A stretch of DNA of 19,476 bases, from positions 1-19,476 of the forward strand of contig CBDUXT010000101.1 of NCBI GenBank assembly GCA_965371245.1. Reading direction: 5' to 3'. How positions within the stretch are numbered: the first letter of the stretch is position 1; each line of letters opens with the position of its first letter. The stretch comes from CBDUXT01 sp965371245 (GTDB lineage Bacteria > Planctomycetota > Phycisphaerae > UBA1845). The notes below the pieces were generated by a model. It was not told the DNA's origin, searched no databases, and worked only from the letters and a program-made list of their open reading frames with translations. The position numbers and the translations under genes were made by a program. This document shows positions 1 to 7,954 of the stretch, in pieces.

Positions 1-52
1 AAGAAAAAACGCCGCTTGAAAAATCCTCATCCACAAGATTTGGTGATATCTC
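1..52. other. Window edge downstream of the prenyltransferase gene
   Basis: This short stretch follows the stop codon of the minus-strand prenyltransferase gene. It is A-rich on the plus strand at its left end, so a T-rich 3' tail would be transcribed from the operon, but no clear GC-rich hairpin precedes it. I see no gene in it. Confidence 0.4.
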
Positions 53-958
53 TCACGCGCCCGCCGAAAGCAGAAGGTCGGCGATCGTCGCAGTCGCCAG
101 CAAGACACTCACCAGGCCGTTCAACATGAAGAAGGCCATGTTCACCCGGCGGTAGTCGCCGGGCCGCACCAGGCTGTTTTCGATGACCAACAGCGCCGCC
201 GCGAGTGCCACGCCCACGGCGTAGTACCCACCGAGGTCGGCGAGGAGGCCCAACGCCACCAGTCCGCCCACCGCCACAGCATGGGATGCGCGAGCGATCC
301 ACAGCGCTGCGGCGGGTCCCAAACGCGACGGAAGGCTGAACAGCCCATCGCGACGATCGACTTCGATGTCCTGACAGGCATAGATGATGTCGAAGCCGGC
401 CACCCAGCAGGTGACGGTCAGCATCAACGCGATAGCCGGCAGGCCGAGCGAGGCCGGATGAATCGCCAACCACGCAGCCGGCGGCGCCAGCGCCAGGGAA
501 AACCCGAGGTAGTAGTGGGAAAGCCGCGTGAATCGCTTCGTCAATGAGTATCCACAAACGACCAACAGAACCGGCCCGGACAGCAGGATCGGCCAGGTGT
601 TCGCGTAGAAGATCCAAAACCCCAGACAGCCTGTCGCAAAGGTGATGGCCGAAAGGGCAAACATGGCCCACGCGGTGACCATCGAGAGGCGCCCCGAAGG
701 CAGTGGTCGCCCGCGGGTGCGTGGGTTGCGCGCGTCGATTTGGGCATCGACGATTCGGTTGAAGGTCATGGCCGCACTACGCGCCGCGACCATGCAAACA
801 ACGATAAGCCCCAGTTGACCCCATCGTGGCAGGCCGCGCCCCTCGATGTGCCGTCCGGCGAGGAAGGATGCCATCAGCGCGAACGGCAGCGCGAAGACCG
901 AGTGCGAGAGCTTGACCATCTCGGCCCAGGTGCGAAGCGCCGACCCGGCGGCGCTCAT
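53..958 (-). CDS. UbiA-family polyprenyltransferase (quinone biosynthesis)
   Basis: This 301-residue integral membrane protein should attach a polyprenyl chain to an aromatic quinone precursor. Both Asp-rich UbiA motifs are visible: N67..D71..D75, followed by the RT.GRPLPSG stretch (about residues 81-89), and D190..D197..D201 in the DIIYACQD segment. The rest is hydrophobic helices, and the length is normal for the family. It is the last gene of the operon, and its ATG overlaps the ubiX stop by 4 nt (ATGA, 955-958), which implies translational coupling. UbiE/MenG and UbiX in the same operon place it in menaquinone or ubiquinone synthesis. In planctomycetes the futalosine (Mqn) route is common, so an MqnP-type role on dihydroxynaphthoate is plausible, but the sequence does not settle the substrate. 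Confidence 0.92.
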   Translation of the reverse strand: MSAAGSALRTWAEMVKLSHSVFALPFALMASFLAGRHIEGRGLPRWGQLGLIVVCMVAARSAAMTFNRIVDAQIDARNPRTRGRPLPSGRLSMVTAWAMFALSAITFATGCLGFWIFYANTWPILLSGPVLLVVCGYSLTKRFTRLSHYYLGFSLALAPPAAWLAIHPASLGLPAIALMLTVTCWVAGFDIIYACQDIEVDRRDGLFSLPSRLGPAAALWIARASHAVAVGGLVALGLLADLGGYYAVGVALAAALLVIENSLVRPGDYRRVNMAFFMLNGLVSVLLATATIADLLLSAGA

Positions 959-1602
959 CCGCTGGTCACCTGATCGGCTGGAAGCTCGACGGGCTCAGTC
1001 GATTCAATCCGATCGGACCATCGGACATCGAGCGCATGCGGCACGTCCAGCAGATCCAAGATCTTACCCACAACAAAGTCGATAAGGTCATCGATACTGT
1101 GCGGTCGCATGTAGAAGCCGGGTGAGGCCGGACAGATGACCGCACCGGCTCGAGAGAGCCGCAGAGCGTTTTCCAGATCGATGGGTCCAAAGGGCATTTC
1201 GCGCGGCACGACAATCAACCGCCGCCCCTCCTTGAGGGTGACGCTGGCCGTGCGATCGAGGAGGTTGTCGGCCAGCCCCCCCGCTATCGCCGCCAGTGTG
1301 TTGCCGCTGCACGGGCAGACGACCATGCCGTCGGTCCGGAAGCTTCCGCTGGCCAGTTTCGCGCCGACGTCGCGGTAGGGATAGATCGTCAGCCGCTTGC
1401 ACGGTCGCCCGAGCAGGGCTTCGGCGGTGATCTTCTCGATGTCGAGTTCTTCGCGGAGGAGTCGCCGACCATAAGGGGTGACAATCAGGTGCACATCGAC
1501 GCCGGCCTGGCACAGGCACTCGACCAACCGCCGCGCGTACGCCGCGCCGCTGGCACCTGTGATCCCGACCACGATCTGCTTCGGTCGTGCGGCGTCCATC
1601 AT
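955..1602 (-). CDS. ubiX: UbiX-family flavin prenyltransferase
   Basis: This 215-residue UbiX/Pad1-family protein makes prenylated FMN, the cofactor of UbiD-type decarboxylases. Visible marks are the N-terminal GITGASG flavin-binding loop, LASGSF, the long VCPCSGNTLAAIAGG...NLLDR segment, the VVPREMP motif and the PASPGFY..P segment near the C-terminus. The frame stays open upstream to 1668, but I chose the ATG at 1602. It forms an ATGA overlap with the stop of the upstream gene, and the GITGASG motif then lies at the usual distance from the N-terminus. Its own stop overlaps the prenyltransferase start by 4 nt. No UbiD partner is in the window. In the futalosine pathway a UbiX/UbiD-like pair follows prenylation, which fits the neighbours. 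Confidence 0.93.
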   Translation of the reverse strand: MMDAARPKQIVVGITGASGAAYARRLVECLCQAGVDVHLIVTPYGRRLLREELDIEKITAEALLGRPCKRLTIYPYRDVGAKLASGSFRTDGMVVCPCSGNTLAAIAGGLADNLLDRTASVTLKEGRRLIVVPREMPFGPIDLENALRLSRAGAVICPASPGFYMRPHSIDDLIDFVVGKILDLLDVPHALDVRWSDRIESTEPVELPADQVTSG

Positions 1603-3536
1603 GACTCTGCGTCGCTCATCAAGGTCGAACCCATCCAGGTCGTGTACTGGGCCGCCTGCCGCGCCCAAATCGTGTCAGCGTATTCTTCGAACAACCGCCG
1701 ATGCGCGCGGCGGCTCCTCGCGCCGTCGCCCCGAGCTTTGTATGCCACCCCCAACCGGAAGAGTGCCTCCGGGATAGCGTCGCCACGGGGGTACTGCCGG
1801 ATGCACGCCTCCAGGCCGGAGATCCGCTCGATCGGCGCGTCCTTTGCCAGCGCCATCTCAAGGTCAAGGTTGTCGGCGATCTGGCAGTTCGGGTACTCAC
1901 GTTTCAGCGCCCTTAGGCCCTTCGCGTAACCGGCGTGCCGAGGATCAAGATCGAGCAGGCCGAAGGCGAAACTCCCGGCGGGGGAACGCGACCCGCTCAC
2001 CGGATCGTAATCGTAGAGCGGATCGTTGTTGTGGGTGAGCAGGTCTCGCAGTCGCGAGGCCTTGAGCACGATCCGTTCACGCCGTATGTTCAGGCTCGAT
2101 TCCGGTGATTCCGGTCGAAGGACGCTTCGAAGCTCTCCCGCAAACAGCCCCGCACTCAAGGCGGAGCCTTCGCCCGAAGGCCGCTCAGTTTGCGCCAGCA
2201 CGGTCGTCAGGTTGCCGATGGCCCGATCGATGTCGCCGATGCCGCCTTCGCGTGCATCCATCTGCGCAAGACGCAGCGCGGCCACCGCCCCGAGTATGGT
2301 GTTCGGGCTGTTCTCCACAATCATGCCCCACGTTGCCCGCGACGCCGGGCCGGGGAAATCGCTGTAGAAGCGGATCCACTTGGTGTTGCGGAACGCGACG
2401 GGGTCCACCCGCATGTCAAGCGCTCGCGCCTTGATGAAGAGCACGTTCAGGGCATAGCGGCTGGTCGGAAAATACTCCATGAACCAGTCGCATCGCGCGG
2501 CCAGCTCTTGTTGGTACCGCGTGAGTGCCGACCCGATGGGGGCGACGTCCGAGGCCAACTCGAACTGCCACCACGTCTCCACCATCTCACGGATGGTATC
2601 CATCCCGGGACGGGGGGATGGGTGCCGCTCCCAGGCCTCTTGCACGGCTCGCTCCAGCGGAAGCGATGCGTCCACATCCGAGAAGTGGAACCTGTTGAGC
2701 GAAACCAACAGGCGATAGTACAACTCATCGCGCCCGACGTGGAACTCGAAGAGCGCAACGGGAACACCGAGCATGACCGCCAGCAGCGGTGCAATCGCTC
2801 CGGGTCGATAGTCCACCAGCTTGGCGATGCTCAAGACCAGCGCAAAGACCACTGTCGCCGCCACAATCGCCAGAACCCAGGGCGCCACGAACTTGATCCG
2901 ATCCACCGGATCGATCGTTCCGATGAGGTCATCCGCGGTGCCCCACCATGCCAGGACAAGATAGATCGCCGCGGGAACCAACCCCACGAGCGCCGAAACG
3001 AAGCGGAACCGCGGGCGAAACGGCGGCAGCGAAACGAGGATACACGAGATCAACACCGTCACCGCCAGCCAGGGCATGACCGCTAGGAATCCCACGACGA
3101 TCACAAACGGCACGCTCGCCCAGAATCGATAGAGCATAGCCACCAGGATCGGAATCGAGATGAGGGTGGCCATCAACAGCCCGAGAATCGGGATCTGCAT
3201 CGGGACGTCTTGGGCGCTGATGGGCTCGAGCAGGAGCGATCCGAGGGAGTAGCCTCGATGACCGGCAATCCCGACGGAAAGGAACACCTGCCGTAGCTCG
3301 TCCCAATAGCCGGGATGCACCGGCGCGAACCGATGACCCGTGCGAAGCCAGAAGGCGAAGCTCCCCACACCGGCAAACAACACCACGTTCACACCCAGCA
3401 ACACCACGGCCCGCACACGGTACTTGGCTCCCGAGCGCGACCAGACGTCTTTGAGTTCCGCGGCCGCACCGTCGTCCGAGAGATCAGGCGCGGCCGGAAG
3501 CGTCTTCGTGCGGGGTAGCTCGGCTCTTGTAACCAT
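1599..3536 (-). CDS. Unrecognised 6-TM membrane protein with TPR-like C-terminal domain
   Basis: I do not recognise this 645-residue protein. It has a charged cytoplasmic N-terminus of about 40 residues. About six hydrophobic segments follow (roughly 42-64, 115-138, 143-168, 179-198, 217-240 and 247-266), then a soluble region of about 380 residues. The soluble part contains helical, Ala/Leu-rich stretches. Near the end (about 600-635) is a segment resembling a TPR or YbgF/BamD-type repeat (FRLGVAYKARGDG...). It starts 2 bp after the UbiE/MenG stop and ends in a 4-nt overlap with ubiX, so it is embedded in the quinone operon. By inference it could organise or regulate quinone enzymes at the membrane, or simply be co-transcribed. 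Neither can be shown from sequence. Confidence 0.85.
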   Translation of the reverse strand: MVTRAELPRTKTLPAAPDLSDDGAAAELKDVWSRSGAKYRVRAVVLLGVNVVLFAGVGSFAFWLRTGHRFAPVHPGYWDELRQVFLSVGIAGHRGYSLGSLLLEPISAQDVPMQIPILGLLMATLISIPILVAMLYRFWASVPFVIVVGFLAVMPWLAVTVLISCILVSLPPFRPRFRFVSALVGLVPAAIYLVLAWWGTADDLIGTIDPVDRIKFVAPWVLAIVAATVVFALVLSIAKLVDYRPGAIAPLLAVMLGVPVALFEFHVGRDELYYRLLVSLNRFHFSDVDASLPLERAVQEAWERHPSPRPGMDTIREMVETWWQFELASDVAPIGSALTRYQQELAARCDWFMEYFPTSRYALNVLFIKARALDMRVDPVAFRNTKWIRFYSDFPGPASRATWGMIVENSPNTILGAVAALRLAQMDAREGGIGDIDRAIGNLTTVLAQTERPSGEGSALSAGLFAGELRSVLRPESPESSLNIRRERIVLKASRLRDLLTHNNDPLYDYDPVSGSRSPAGSFAFGLLDLDPRHAGYAKGLRALKREYPNCQIADNLDLEMALAKDAPIERISGLEACIRQYPRGDAIPEALFRLGVAYKARGDGARSRRAHRRLFEEYADTIWARQAAQYTTWMGSTLMSDAES

Positions 3537-3538
3537 GC

Positions 3539-4276
3539 CTAAGATCGCGTCGCGATGTAAGCCGTCACGGCGCCGATCGTCAACGGTGTCGCGTGAACCT
3601 GATCGAACCCCACACGGCGCAGCCGTAAACAGAGCTGATCGACGGAAAGAAACGATACCACTGACCGAGGAAGATAGCGATACGCCCCCTGACGGTCACC
3701 GCTGATGATTGTAGCGGCCAAGGGCATCACCCGGTTGGAGTAGAACTCGTAGAGGCGCCGTGTCAACGCACCCTGCGGGCGGTTGAACTCCAGAATCACC
3801 GCCCGACCGCCGGGTCGCAACACACGGTGCATCTCACGCAGGCCTGCGCCGAGGTCCTCAAAGTTGCGGACCCCGAACGCACAGGACACCACCGTGAACA
3901 TCGATGAACGAAAAGGAAGGCACAAGGCGTCCCCCTCACACCAACGGATTGCCGGACCCACCCGGTTGAGCGCGCGCAGCAGCATCTCGTGGGCGAAATC
4001 GACACCCACCACGGACGCCCCGACGGACGCGAAGGCACGGGCGAAGTCTCCGGTCCCGCAAGCGATGTCCAGCACTCGGTCGTCCGGTCTGGTACCTGCC
4101 AGCGTGACGGACCTTCGCCGCCAGGCGGCGTCTCGCCCGAGGCTGAACAGCGAGTTGACCAACTCATACCGGGGCGCAATGCCGTTGAACATCCGGCGAA
4201 TGCGGTTGCCCTTGCCGGGGGTGTTGTGCGGAGAGGTGAGCAGGCGCTGCGTCCAGGCTGGTTCGTCGTCAGTCAT
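3539..4276 (-). CDS. ubiE: Demethylmenaquinone/ubiquinone C-methyltransferase, UbiE/MenG family
   Basis: This 245-residue SAM-dependent methyltransferase catalyses the C-methylation that completes menaquinone or ubiquinone. Visible features are the N-terminal MFNGIAPRYELVNSL signature (about 29-43), SAM motif I LDIACGTGDF (69-78), and an acidic GVD at the end of the next strand. They continue with FGVRNF (134-139), REMHRVLRPGG (147-157) and the FYSNRVMP...ISGDRQGAYRYLPRS segment typical of UbiE. The length matches the family. It is the first gene of the minus-strand operon. No strong Shine-Dalgarno site precedes the ATG at 4276. The symbols ubiE and menG are equally apt; with a futalosine pathway it would be called mqnG. 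Confidence 0.94.
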   Translation of the reverse strand: MTDDEPAWTQRLLTSPHNTPGKGNRIRRMFNGIAPRYELVNSLFSLGRDAAWRRRSVTLAGTRPDDRVLDIACGTGDFARAFASVGASVVGVDFAHEMLLRALNRVGPAIRWCEGDALCLPFRSSMFTVVSCAFGVRNFEDLGAGLREMHRVLRPGGRAVILEFNRPQGALTRRLYEFYSNRVMPLAATIISGDRQGAYRYLPRSVVSFLSVDQLCLRLRRVGFDQVHATPLTIGAVTAYIATRS

Positions 4277-4411
4277 TCACACGGCACCGTCGGTCTCGGC
4301 ATCATCCGCCGCAACCAGGTGGATAGCGAAACGGCGGGCAAGGCGTCGTTCGCCCGACCCGCCGTCTTGTCCATTTTTCCGCCGCCACGCAGCAAGGGGC
4401 TGACGCGCATG

Positions 4412-4516
4412 AACTGATGGGTTCCGAGGGTGGCATGGGCAAACTTATTTGCCCGTGTCGTAACCCCCGAGGTCACCGGCAAGCTGACGCTTGCCCATGG
4501 CACCCAACCATCAATT
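4412..4516. repeat. 105-bp imperfect palindromic element with two internal hairpins
   Basis: The outer arms pair almost end to end. AACTGATGG at 4412-4420 faces CCATCAATT at 4508-4516, and GTGGCATGGGCAA at 4430-4442 faces TTGCCCATGGCAC at 4491-4503 with one mismatch. Inside are two perfect 7-bp stems with 4-nt loops: GGGCAAA/TTTGCCC at 4437-4454 and GGCAAGC/GCTTGCC at 4478-4495. These compete with the outer arms, so the element can form either one long stem or a cloverleaf. It lies downstream of the superoxide dismutase gene and upstream of the quinone operon. No T-run follows, so it does not look like a standard intrinsic terminator. It is probably a dispersed repeat or MITE of a different family from the 182-bp elements. 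Confidence 0.7.
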
Positions 4517-4563
4517 GACATACGACCGTAGATTAGCCGAGCCGCGCCCATTAGGAAGCGGTG

Positions 4564-5175
4564 CTACTGCGCCTTCGCAAAACGGTCGGCCACGTCCTTC
4601 CAATTGACCACGTTCCAGAACGCGGCGATGTAATCCGGACGGCGGTTCTGATACTTCAAGTAGTAGGCATGTTCCCAGACGTCGAGCGCGAGGATCGGGT
4701 TCAAGCCTTCGGTCAACGGGCTCGTCTGATTGGGGAAGTCCTTGATGAGGCACTTGCCCGACGAATCGACGCACAACCATGCCCATCCGCTTCCGAACCG
4801 TCCGGCCGCCGCCGCCGCGAACTTCTCCTTGAACCCCGCGAGGGTTCCAAACGCAGCGTTGATGCCGTCGGCTAGGGCGCCGGCAGGTTCGCCGCCGCCG
4901 TCGGGGCTCATGTTATTCCAGAAGATGGTGTGGTTTAAGTGCCCGCCGCCGTGGTTGTTCACCGCGTTTCGGACGCTGTCCGGCAGTGCGGTCAGGCCGC
5001 GGAGCAGATCTTCGAGGCTCTTGGCCTGAAGGTCCGAATGATCGGCCAGCGCGGCGTTCAGTTTGTTGACATACGCCGCGTGGTGCTTGTCGTGGTGGAT
5101 CTCCATCGTCTTCGCATCGATGTGCGGCTCGAGGGCGTCAAACGCGTAGGGTAGCGGGGGCAGTTCATGTGCCAT
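4564..5175 (-). CDS. Superoxide dismutase, Fe/Mn family (Mn-type signature)
   Basis: This 203-residue cytoplasmic enzyme dismutates superoxide to oxygen and hydrogen peroxide. The four metal ligands are present: H27 in the MEIHHDKHH motif, H82 in HLNH, and D165 and H169 in DVWEHAYY. The GGGHLNH segment and the Gln at position 150 (FPNQTSPL) follow the Mn-type rather than the Fe-type pattern, in which the metal-near Gln comes from the other domain. There is no signal peptide. The start at 5175 is backed by AGGAG (plus-strand 5184-5188) 8 nt upstream, one of the best ribosome sites in the window. The gene is probably monocistronic, with a structured repeat just downstream. Cambialistic metal use cannot be excluded. 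Confidence 0.96.
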   Translation of the reverse strand: MAHELPPLPYAFDALEPHIDAKTMEIHHDKHHAAYVNKLNAALADHSDLQAKSLEDLLRGLTALPDSVRNAVNNHGGGHLNHTIFWNNMSPDGGGEPAGALADGINAAFGTLAGFKEKFAAAAAGRFGSGWAWLCVDSSGKCLIKDFPNQTSPLTEGLNPILALDVWEHAYYLKYQNRRPDYIAAFWNVVNWKDVADRFAKAQ

Positions 5176-5476
5176 CTTACGATCTCCTGAGAGGGTGCGA
5201 TGAGTATTGTTCGTGCGGCAAAGGACAGTGCCGCGTTTGGTTCACGGTACGGCGACCGATCCTGTTCCAGTCGGGGGCGAAAGCCGGCGAAGGCGTACGG
5301 GAAGGACGAAACCCGCCCCGCGATTGTCACGGATCTAGTGAAACGCGGGACCAACGCCGGACCGTTTACGCTAGTCCCACGCCACGCCGGCGTCAAGCAT
5401 GCGCGACAGTTGACATGGCTTGGAGGATTGTTCTAACGGCGTTCGCCCGTCGAGGCGCCCGGCCGTGTTGCGCAAT
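5176..5476. other. Intergenic region upstream of the superoxide dismutase gene
   Basis: About 300 bp lie between the dismutase start and a diverged palindromic mobile element. It must hold the dismutase promoter on the minus strand, but I could not pick a convincing -35/-10 pair. A short plus-strand reading frame (5200-5436) is open here, without recognisable features or the strong third-position GC of its neighbours. A TTGACA hexamer on the plus strand at 5410-5415 is followed after 16 bp by TCTAAC. With no gene downstream on that strand, I treat it as chance. Confidence 0.5.
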
Positions 5477-5635
5477 GGGTTCGTGACACATCCGGCGGGA
5501 CGGGTACGCCGAATCAGAGCCGCGTGCGCATGCCTGCGGCCCCCTGCGTCAGCATGAAACCGTTCTCGCGCCCGACAGGTAGCCGGTTCTACTGGTGCTC
5601 TGAGAAATGCCCACTGTCGAGTCGGTCACGCACTT
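5477..5635 (-). mobile_element. Diverged MITE-like palindromic element, 159-bp form
   Basis: Read on the minus strand, this is co-linear with the 139-bp element at 9723-9861, plus one 20-bp insertion inside the left hairpin, which accounts for the whole length difference. Its ends are GGGTTCGTGAC (5477-5487) and GTCACGCACTT (5625-5635), matching the terminal inverted repeats of the other copies. It holds one intact 28-nt REP-like unit (5514-5541, plus) and one split by the insertion. Flanking 9-mers (5468-5476 and 5636-5644) do not match, so the target duplication has decayed or was lost by rearrangement. It ends 12 bp from the stop codon of the adjacent lipoprotein gene. Confidence 0.75.
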
Positions 5636-5646
5636 CGGAGGCGACC

Positions 5647-6279
5647 TCAGCGGCGAGGCGGCCTTCCACTGCCACCCGCCGCGTTAACTTGTACGGTAGC
5701 AAAGGCCGGAGCGGACAGGACACCGGCGGCGTCCTCTCCGGTACACTGGAACGTCAACGAGCCCTCCACGGTCGGCGTAAAGGTCGCCTCGCCCGCTGCG
5801 ACGACCTGCAAGACGACGGGCTCACCAGCCGTCTGCTCGATGGTACGGACCACGGCCGCGACGGTTCCGGTGCTGATACATCGCACGGTCGCGCTCTGGC
5901 CGACAACGGCGGGGGAAGGACCAACCGTCACGCTCACCCCGCCTGCGGCTTCCGTGCCAACGGTTGTCGTACACTCGGCGATCATCTGAAAGAGGCTGTC
6001 GCTGGCCGTCAGCCGGATGACGGCCTCACCCACTTGCAAAGCCTGAAAGGTCGTGTCCAGCGCCGAGGGGTCGGTAAAGGTACCCGCTTCCGGCGGGATG
6101 ACTTCCCAGAGATACGTCGGTACGGCCCCGGGTTGCTGTGCGTTCGCCCTGACCGGTCCGGACTGGCCCACCGCAAGCTGTGGCGGACACGACGGGGCGA
6201 CGGTGATACGGGTACAACCCGCCCCTGCGATCAGCAAAGCGACCGCCGCGAGCCCCCTCTTTCGTGTCATTGGTTGCAT
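5647..6279 (-). CDS. Putative secreted lipoprotein with Ig/PKD-like repeats
   Basis: This 210-residue protein of unknown function opens with MTRKRG, a hydrophobic stretch and Cys22 (AGAGC), so it is probably exported and perhaps lipidated. The lipobox is imperfect because Gly sits at -3. The mature part is beta-strand-like and rich in Val, Thr, Ala and Gly. It looks like two Ig/PKD-type modules, the first around ANAQQPGAVPTYLWEV and the second around SVTVGPSPAVVGQSATVRC, with Cys pairs that could form disulfides. The frame is open up to 6336, but I chose the ATG at 6279. GGGGGAAG lies 6 nt upstream of it, and it gives a normal signal peptide. It is divergent from the lipoprotein gene at 6524, sharing a 244-bp promoter region. 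Confidence 0.75.
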   Translation of the reverse strand: MQPMTRKRGLAAVALLIAGAGCTRITVAPSCPPQLAVGQSGPVRANAQQPGAVPTYLWEVIPPEAGTFTDPSALDTTFQALQVGEAVIRLTASDSLFQMIAECTTTVGTEAAGGVSVTVGPSPAVVGQSATVRCISTGTVAAVVRTIEQTAGEPVVLQVVAAGEATFTPTVEGSLTFQCTGEDAAGVLSAPAFATVQVNAAGGSGRPPRR

Positions 6280-6523
6280 GGCGCACTTCCCCCTTTCGCC
6301 CGGACCACTCACCATACTCCGGAACCCGCAAGGCAAATCGCCTCGCCTGTTGCCCGGCAGACGATTCTAGGGCGATCCCCGGTGGAATCCAATTCGGCGG
6401 GATGACCCGAACGTCCGATAGGGCGCAGCCGGTTTTCGCCGTCCAGGATTTCCCGTCCGATCCAGCAGCATCCCCGCGGAGCCGATACGTATTCCAGCCA
6501 TGTCTCTAGGGTAGGAGTTCGCC
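6280..6523. other. Divergent intergenic region between two exported-protein genes
   Basis: This 244-bp stretch separates the start codons of two divergently transcribed exported-protein genes and must contain both promoters. Ribosome sites are visible at each end: GGGGGAAG before 6279 on the minus strand and AGGAG (6513-6517) before 6524 on the plus strand. I could not identify convincing -35/-10 pairs or operators. Confidence 0.4.
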
Positions 6524-7954
6524 ATGAGAACGTTTTCGACTCTCGGTGCCGTTGTCGTCCTTGCCGCGGTCACGTGGATCGCGTTTCCGGGTTGTGGTGG
6601 TCGCCCTGGCTCGGGCGACGGAACGTGCGACCTTACCGCCCCGGAATGCGCGGACGGACTCGTCTGCAGCGCCATCTTCGATAACGAGGAGGCACTGTGC
6701 GTAGCTCCCCTACTGATTCGAGGCGTCGTGCTCGACGCCACGGACGATGCGCCCATCGCCGGCGCGCTCGTCCAGGCCGTGGATGTCAACGGCGCGGCAG
6801 TCGGGACGTCCGGAGAAACCGACTCGGGCGGCGCGTATACGTTGACGGTCCCGGCGCTTCGTGACGTGGATGGGATGCCTCTCGAGGGCAGCTACACGCT
6901 CAGGACTCAGGCGGCCGCGTACCAGGCGTTCCCGAGCGCCATTCGTCCGGCCCTGCCACTCGACGCCGCAACGGCCGTCCAGGAGGATGGCGGCTGGGTC
7001 GTGGAGAACGCGCTGACCACCGTAAAGCTGCTTCCGCTCCCGGGTGACACGTCCATGCTCGGCTCAATCTCAGGCACCATCACCGGAGAGAGAAACGCGG
7101 GCATCCTTGTGGTGGCCGAGGGCGCGACGAGCGCGTTTACCGGATTCAGCGACGCCGACGGCGCCTTCACGATCTTCAACATCGAGCCCGGCTCGTACAC
7201 CGTACACGGTCTGGCCGGGGGCGTGCAGCTTGACCCGGCTGCCACGGATGTCGCCGAAGGAGAGGCCGTCATCGATGTCGGACTTCTGGAATCGGACCGT
7301 CCGCTCAGCACGGTGTCCGGCAATGTTCAGATCGTCAATGCCGCCGGTGGGTCCGTCACCAGCGTGGTGCTCGCGGTGGAAAGCACCTTTGAGGAGGCGG
7401 CCGCGCGGGGCACGGTTCCGCCCGGACTACGCGTCGGCGAGGTCACCGGAGATTTCATGATCGAGGGTGTGCCGGACGGTCGGTACGTGGTGCTGGCGGC
7501 CTTCGAGAACGACGACCTGGTCCGTGACCCGGACCAGACCATCGGTGGCACGAAGATCGTGCGCATCGAGGTGCCCGACCCGGTCGGTGGCGTACTCGTG
7601 GACTTGCCCGAAGGGTTCAAGGTCACCCAGGCACTGGCCGTGGTTTCGCCGGGGGCGGACGGGCCGGAGGAAGTCACCACGGCGACGCCCACGTTTGAAT
7701 GGGCCGACGACTCAAGCGAGGACGGCTACGACGTTCGCGTCTTCGACGCCTTCGGCAACGAGCTGTGGAGCATCGAACTCGGCTCGGTGTCCGGGATGAC
7801 GACGGTTTCGACAACCTACGCGGGTCCACCACTTGAGCCCGGGCTTTTCTACCAGTTCCGGGCGACCTCCTTCCGAGACAAGAACGGCGTGCGAACGTCC
7901 ATCAGCACCACCGAGGATCTCACCGGCGTGTTCCAGTTTCTCGTCACGCCGTAG
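6524..7954 (+). CDS. Putative lipoprotein with carboxypeptidase-regulatory-like and FN3-like domains
   Basis: This 476-residue protein has a hydrophobic signal ending in FPGC (Cys24), suggesting a lipoprotein. Next comes a short Cys-rich segment (C-x6-C-x5-C-x10-C, about residues 35-59) likely to be disulfide-bonded. Three beta-sandwich modules of the carboxypeptidase-regulatory type follow: about 65-115 (IRGVVLDATDDAPIAGA), 182-250 (GSISGTITG ... DADGAFTIFNIEPGSYTV) and 262-350 (STVSGNVQI ... FMIEGVPDGRYVV). The C-terminal part (about 380-476) resembles an FN3 or Ig fold (PTFEWADDSSEDGYDVRVFD). No catalytic motif is visible, so a surface binding or structural role is inferred. AGGAG lies 6 nt before the ATG. 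A plausible analogue is the peptidase-regulatory domains in planctomycete surface proteins. Confidence 0.8.
   Translation: MRTFSTLGAVVVLAAVTWIAFPGCGGRPGSGDGTCDLTAPECADGLVCSAIFDNEEALCVAPLLIRGVVLDATDDAPIAGALVQAVDVNGAAVGTSGETDSGGAYTLTVPALRDVDGMPLEGSYTLRTQAAAYQAFPSAIRPALPLDAATAVQEDGGWVVENALTTVKLLPLPGDTSMLGSISGTITGERNAGILVVAEGATSAFTGFSDADGAFTIFNIEPGSYTVHGLAGGVQLDPAATDVAEGEAVIDVGLLESDRPLSTVSGNVQIVNAAGGSVTSVVLAVESTFEEAAARGTVPPGLRVGEVTGDFMIEGVPDGRYVVLAAFENDDLVRDPDQTIGGTKIVRIEVPDPVGGVLVDLPEGFKVTQALAVVSPGADGPEEVTTATPTFEWADDSSEDGYDVRVFDAFGNELWSIELGSVSGMTTVSTTYAGPPLEPGLFYQFRATSFRDKNGVRTSISTTEDLTGVFQFLVTP

Noticed and set aside
27..671. A 214-codon minus-strand frame overlapping the prenyltransferase gene.
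   Set aside because: It lies in another frame of a gene with clear UbiA motifs and has no family features, so it is a shadow of GC-rich coding.
5200..5436. A 78-codon plus-strand frame starting ATG, divergent from the dismutase gene.
   Set aside because: No recognisable motif, weak third-position GC compared with neighbours and no convincing ribosome site. Chance frames of this size are common in GC-rich DNA.
5410..5437. TTGACA followed after 16 bp by TCTAAC, resembling a plus-strand promoter.
   Set aside because: The -10 match is only 4 of 6, and no plus-strand gene follows before the oppositely oriented lipoprotein gene.
5468..5644. Target duplication around the 159-bp element copy.
   Set aside because: The flanking 9-mers TTGCGCAAT and CGGAGGCGA do not match, so none is claimed for this copy.
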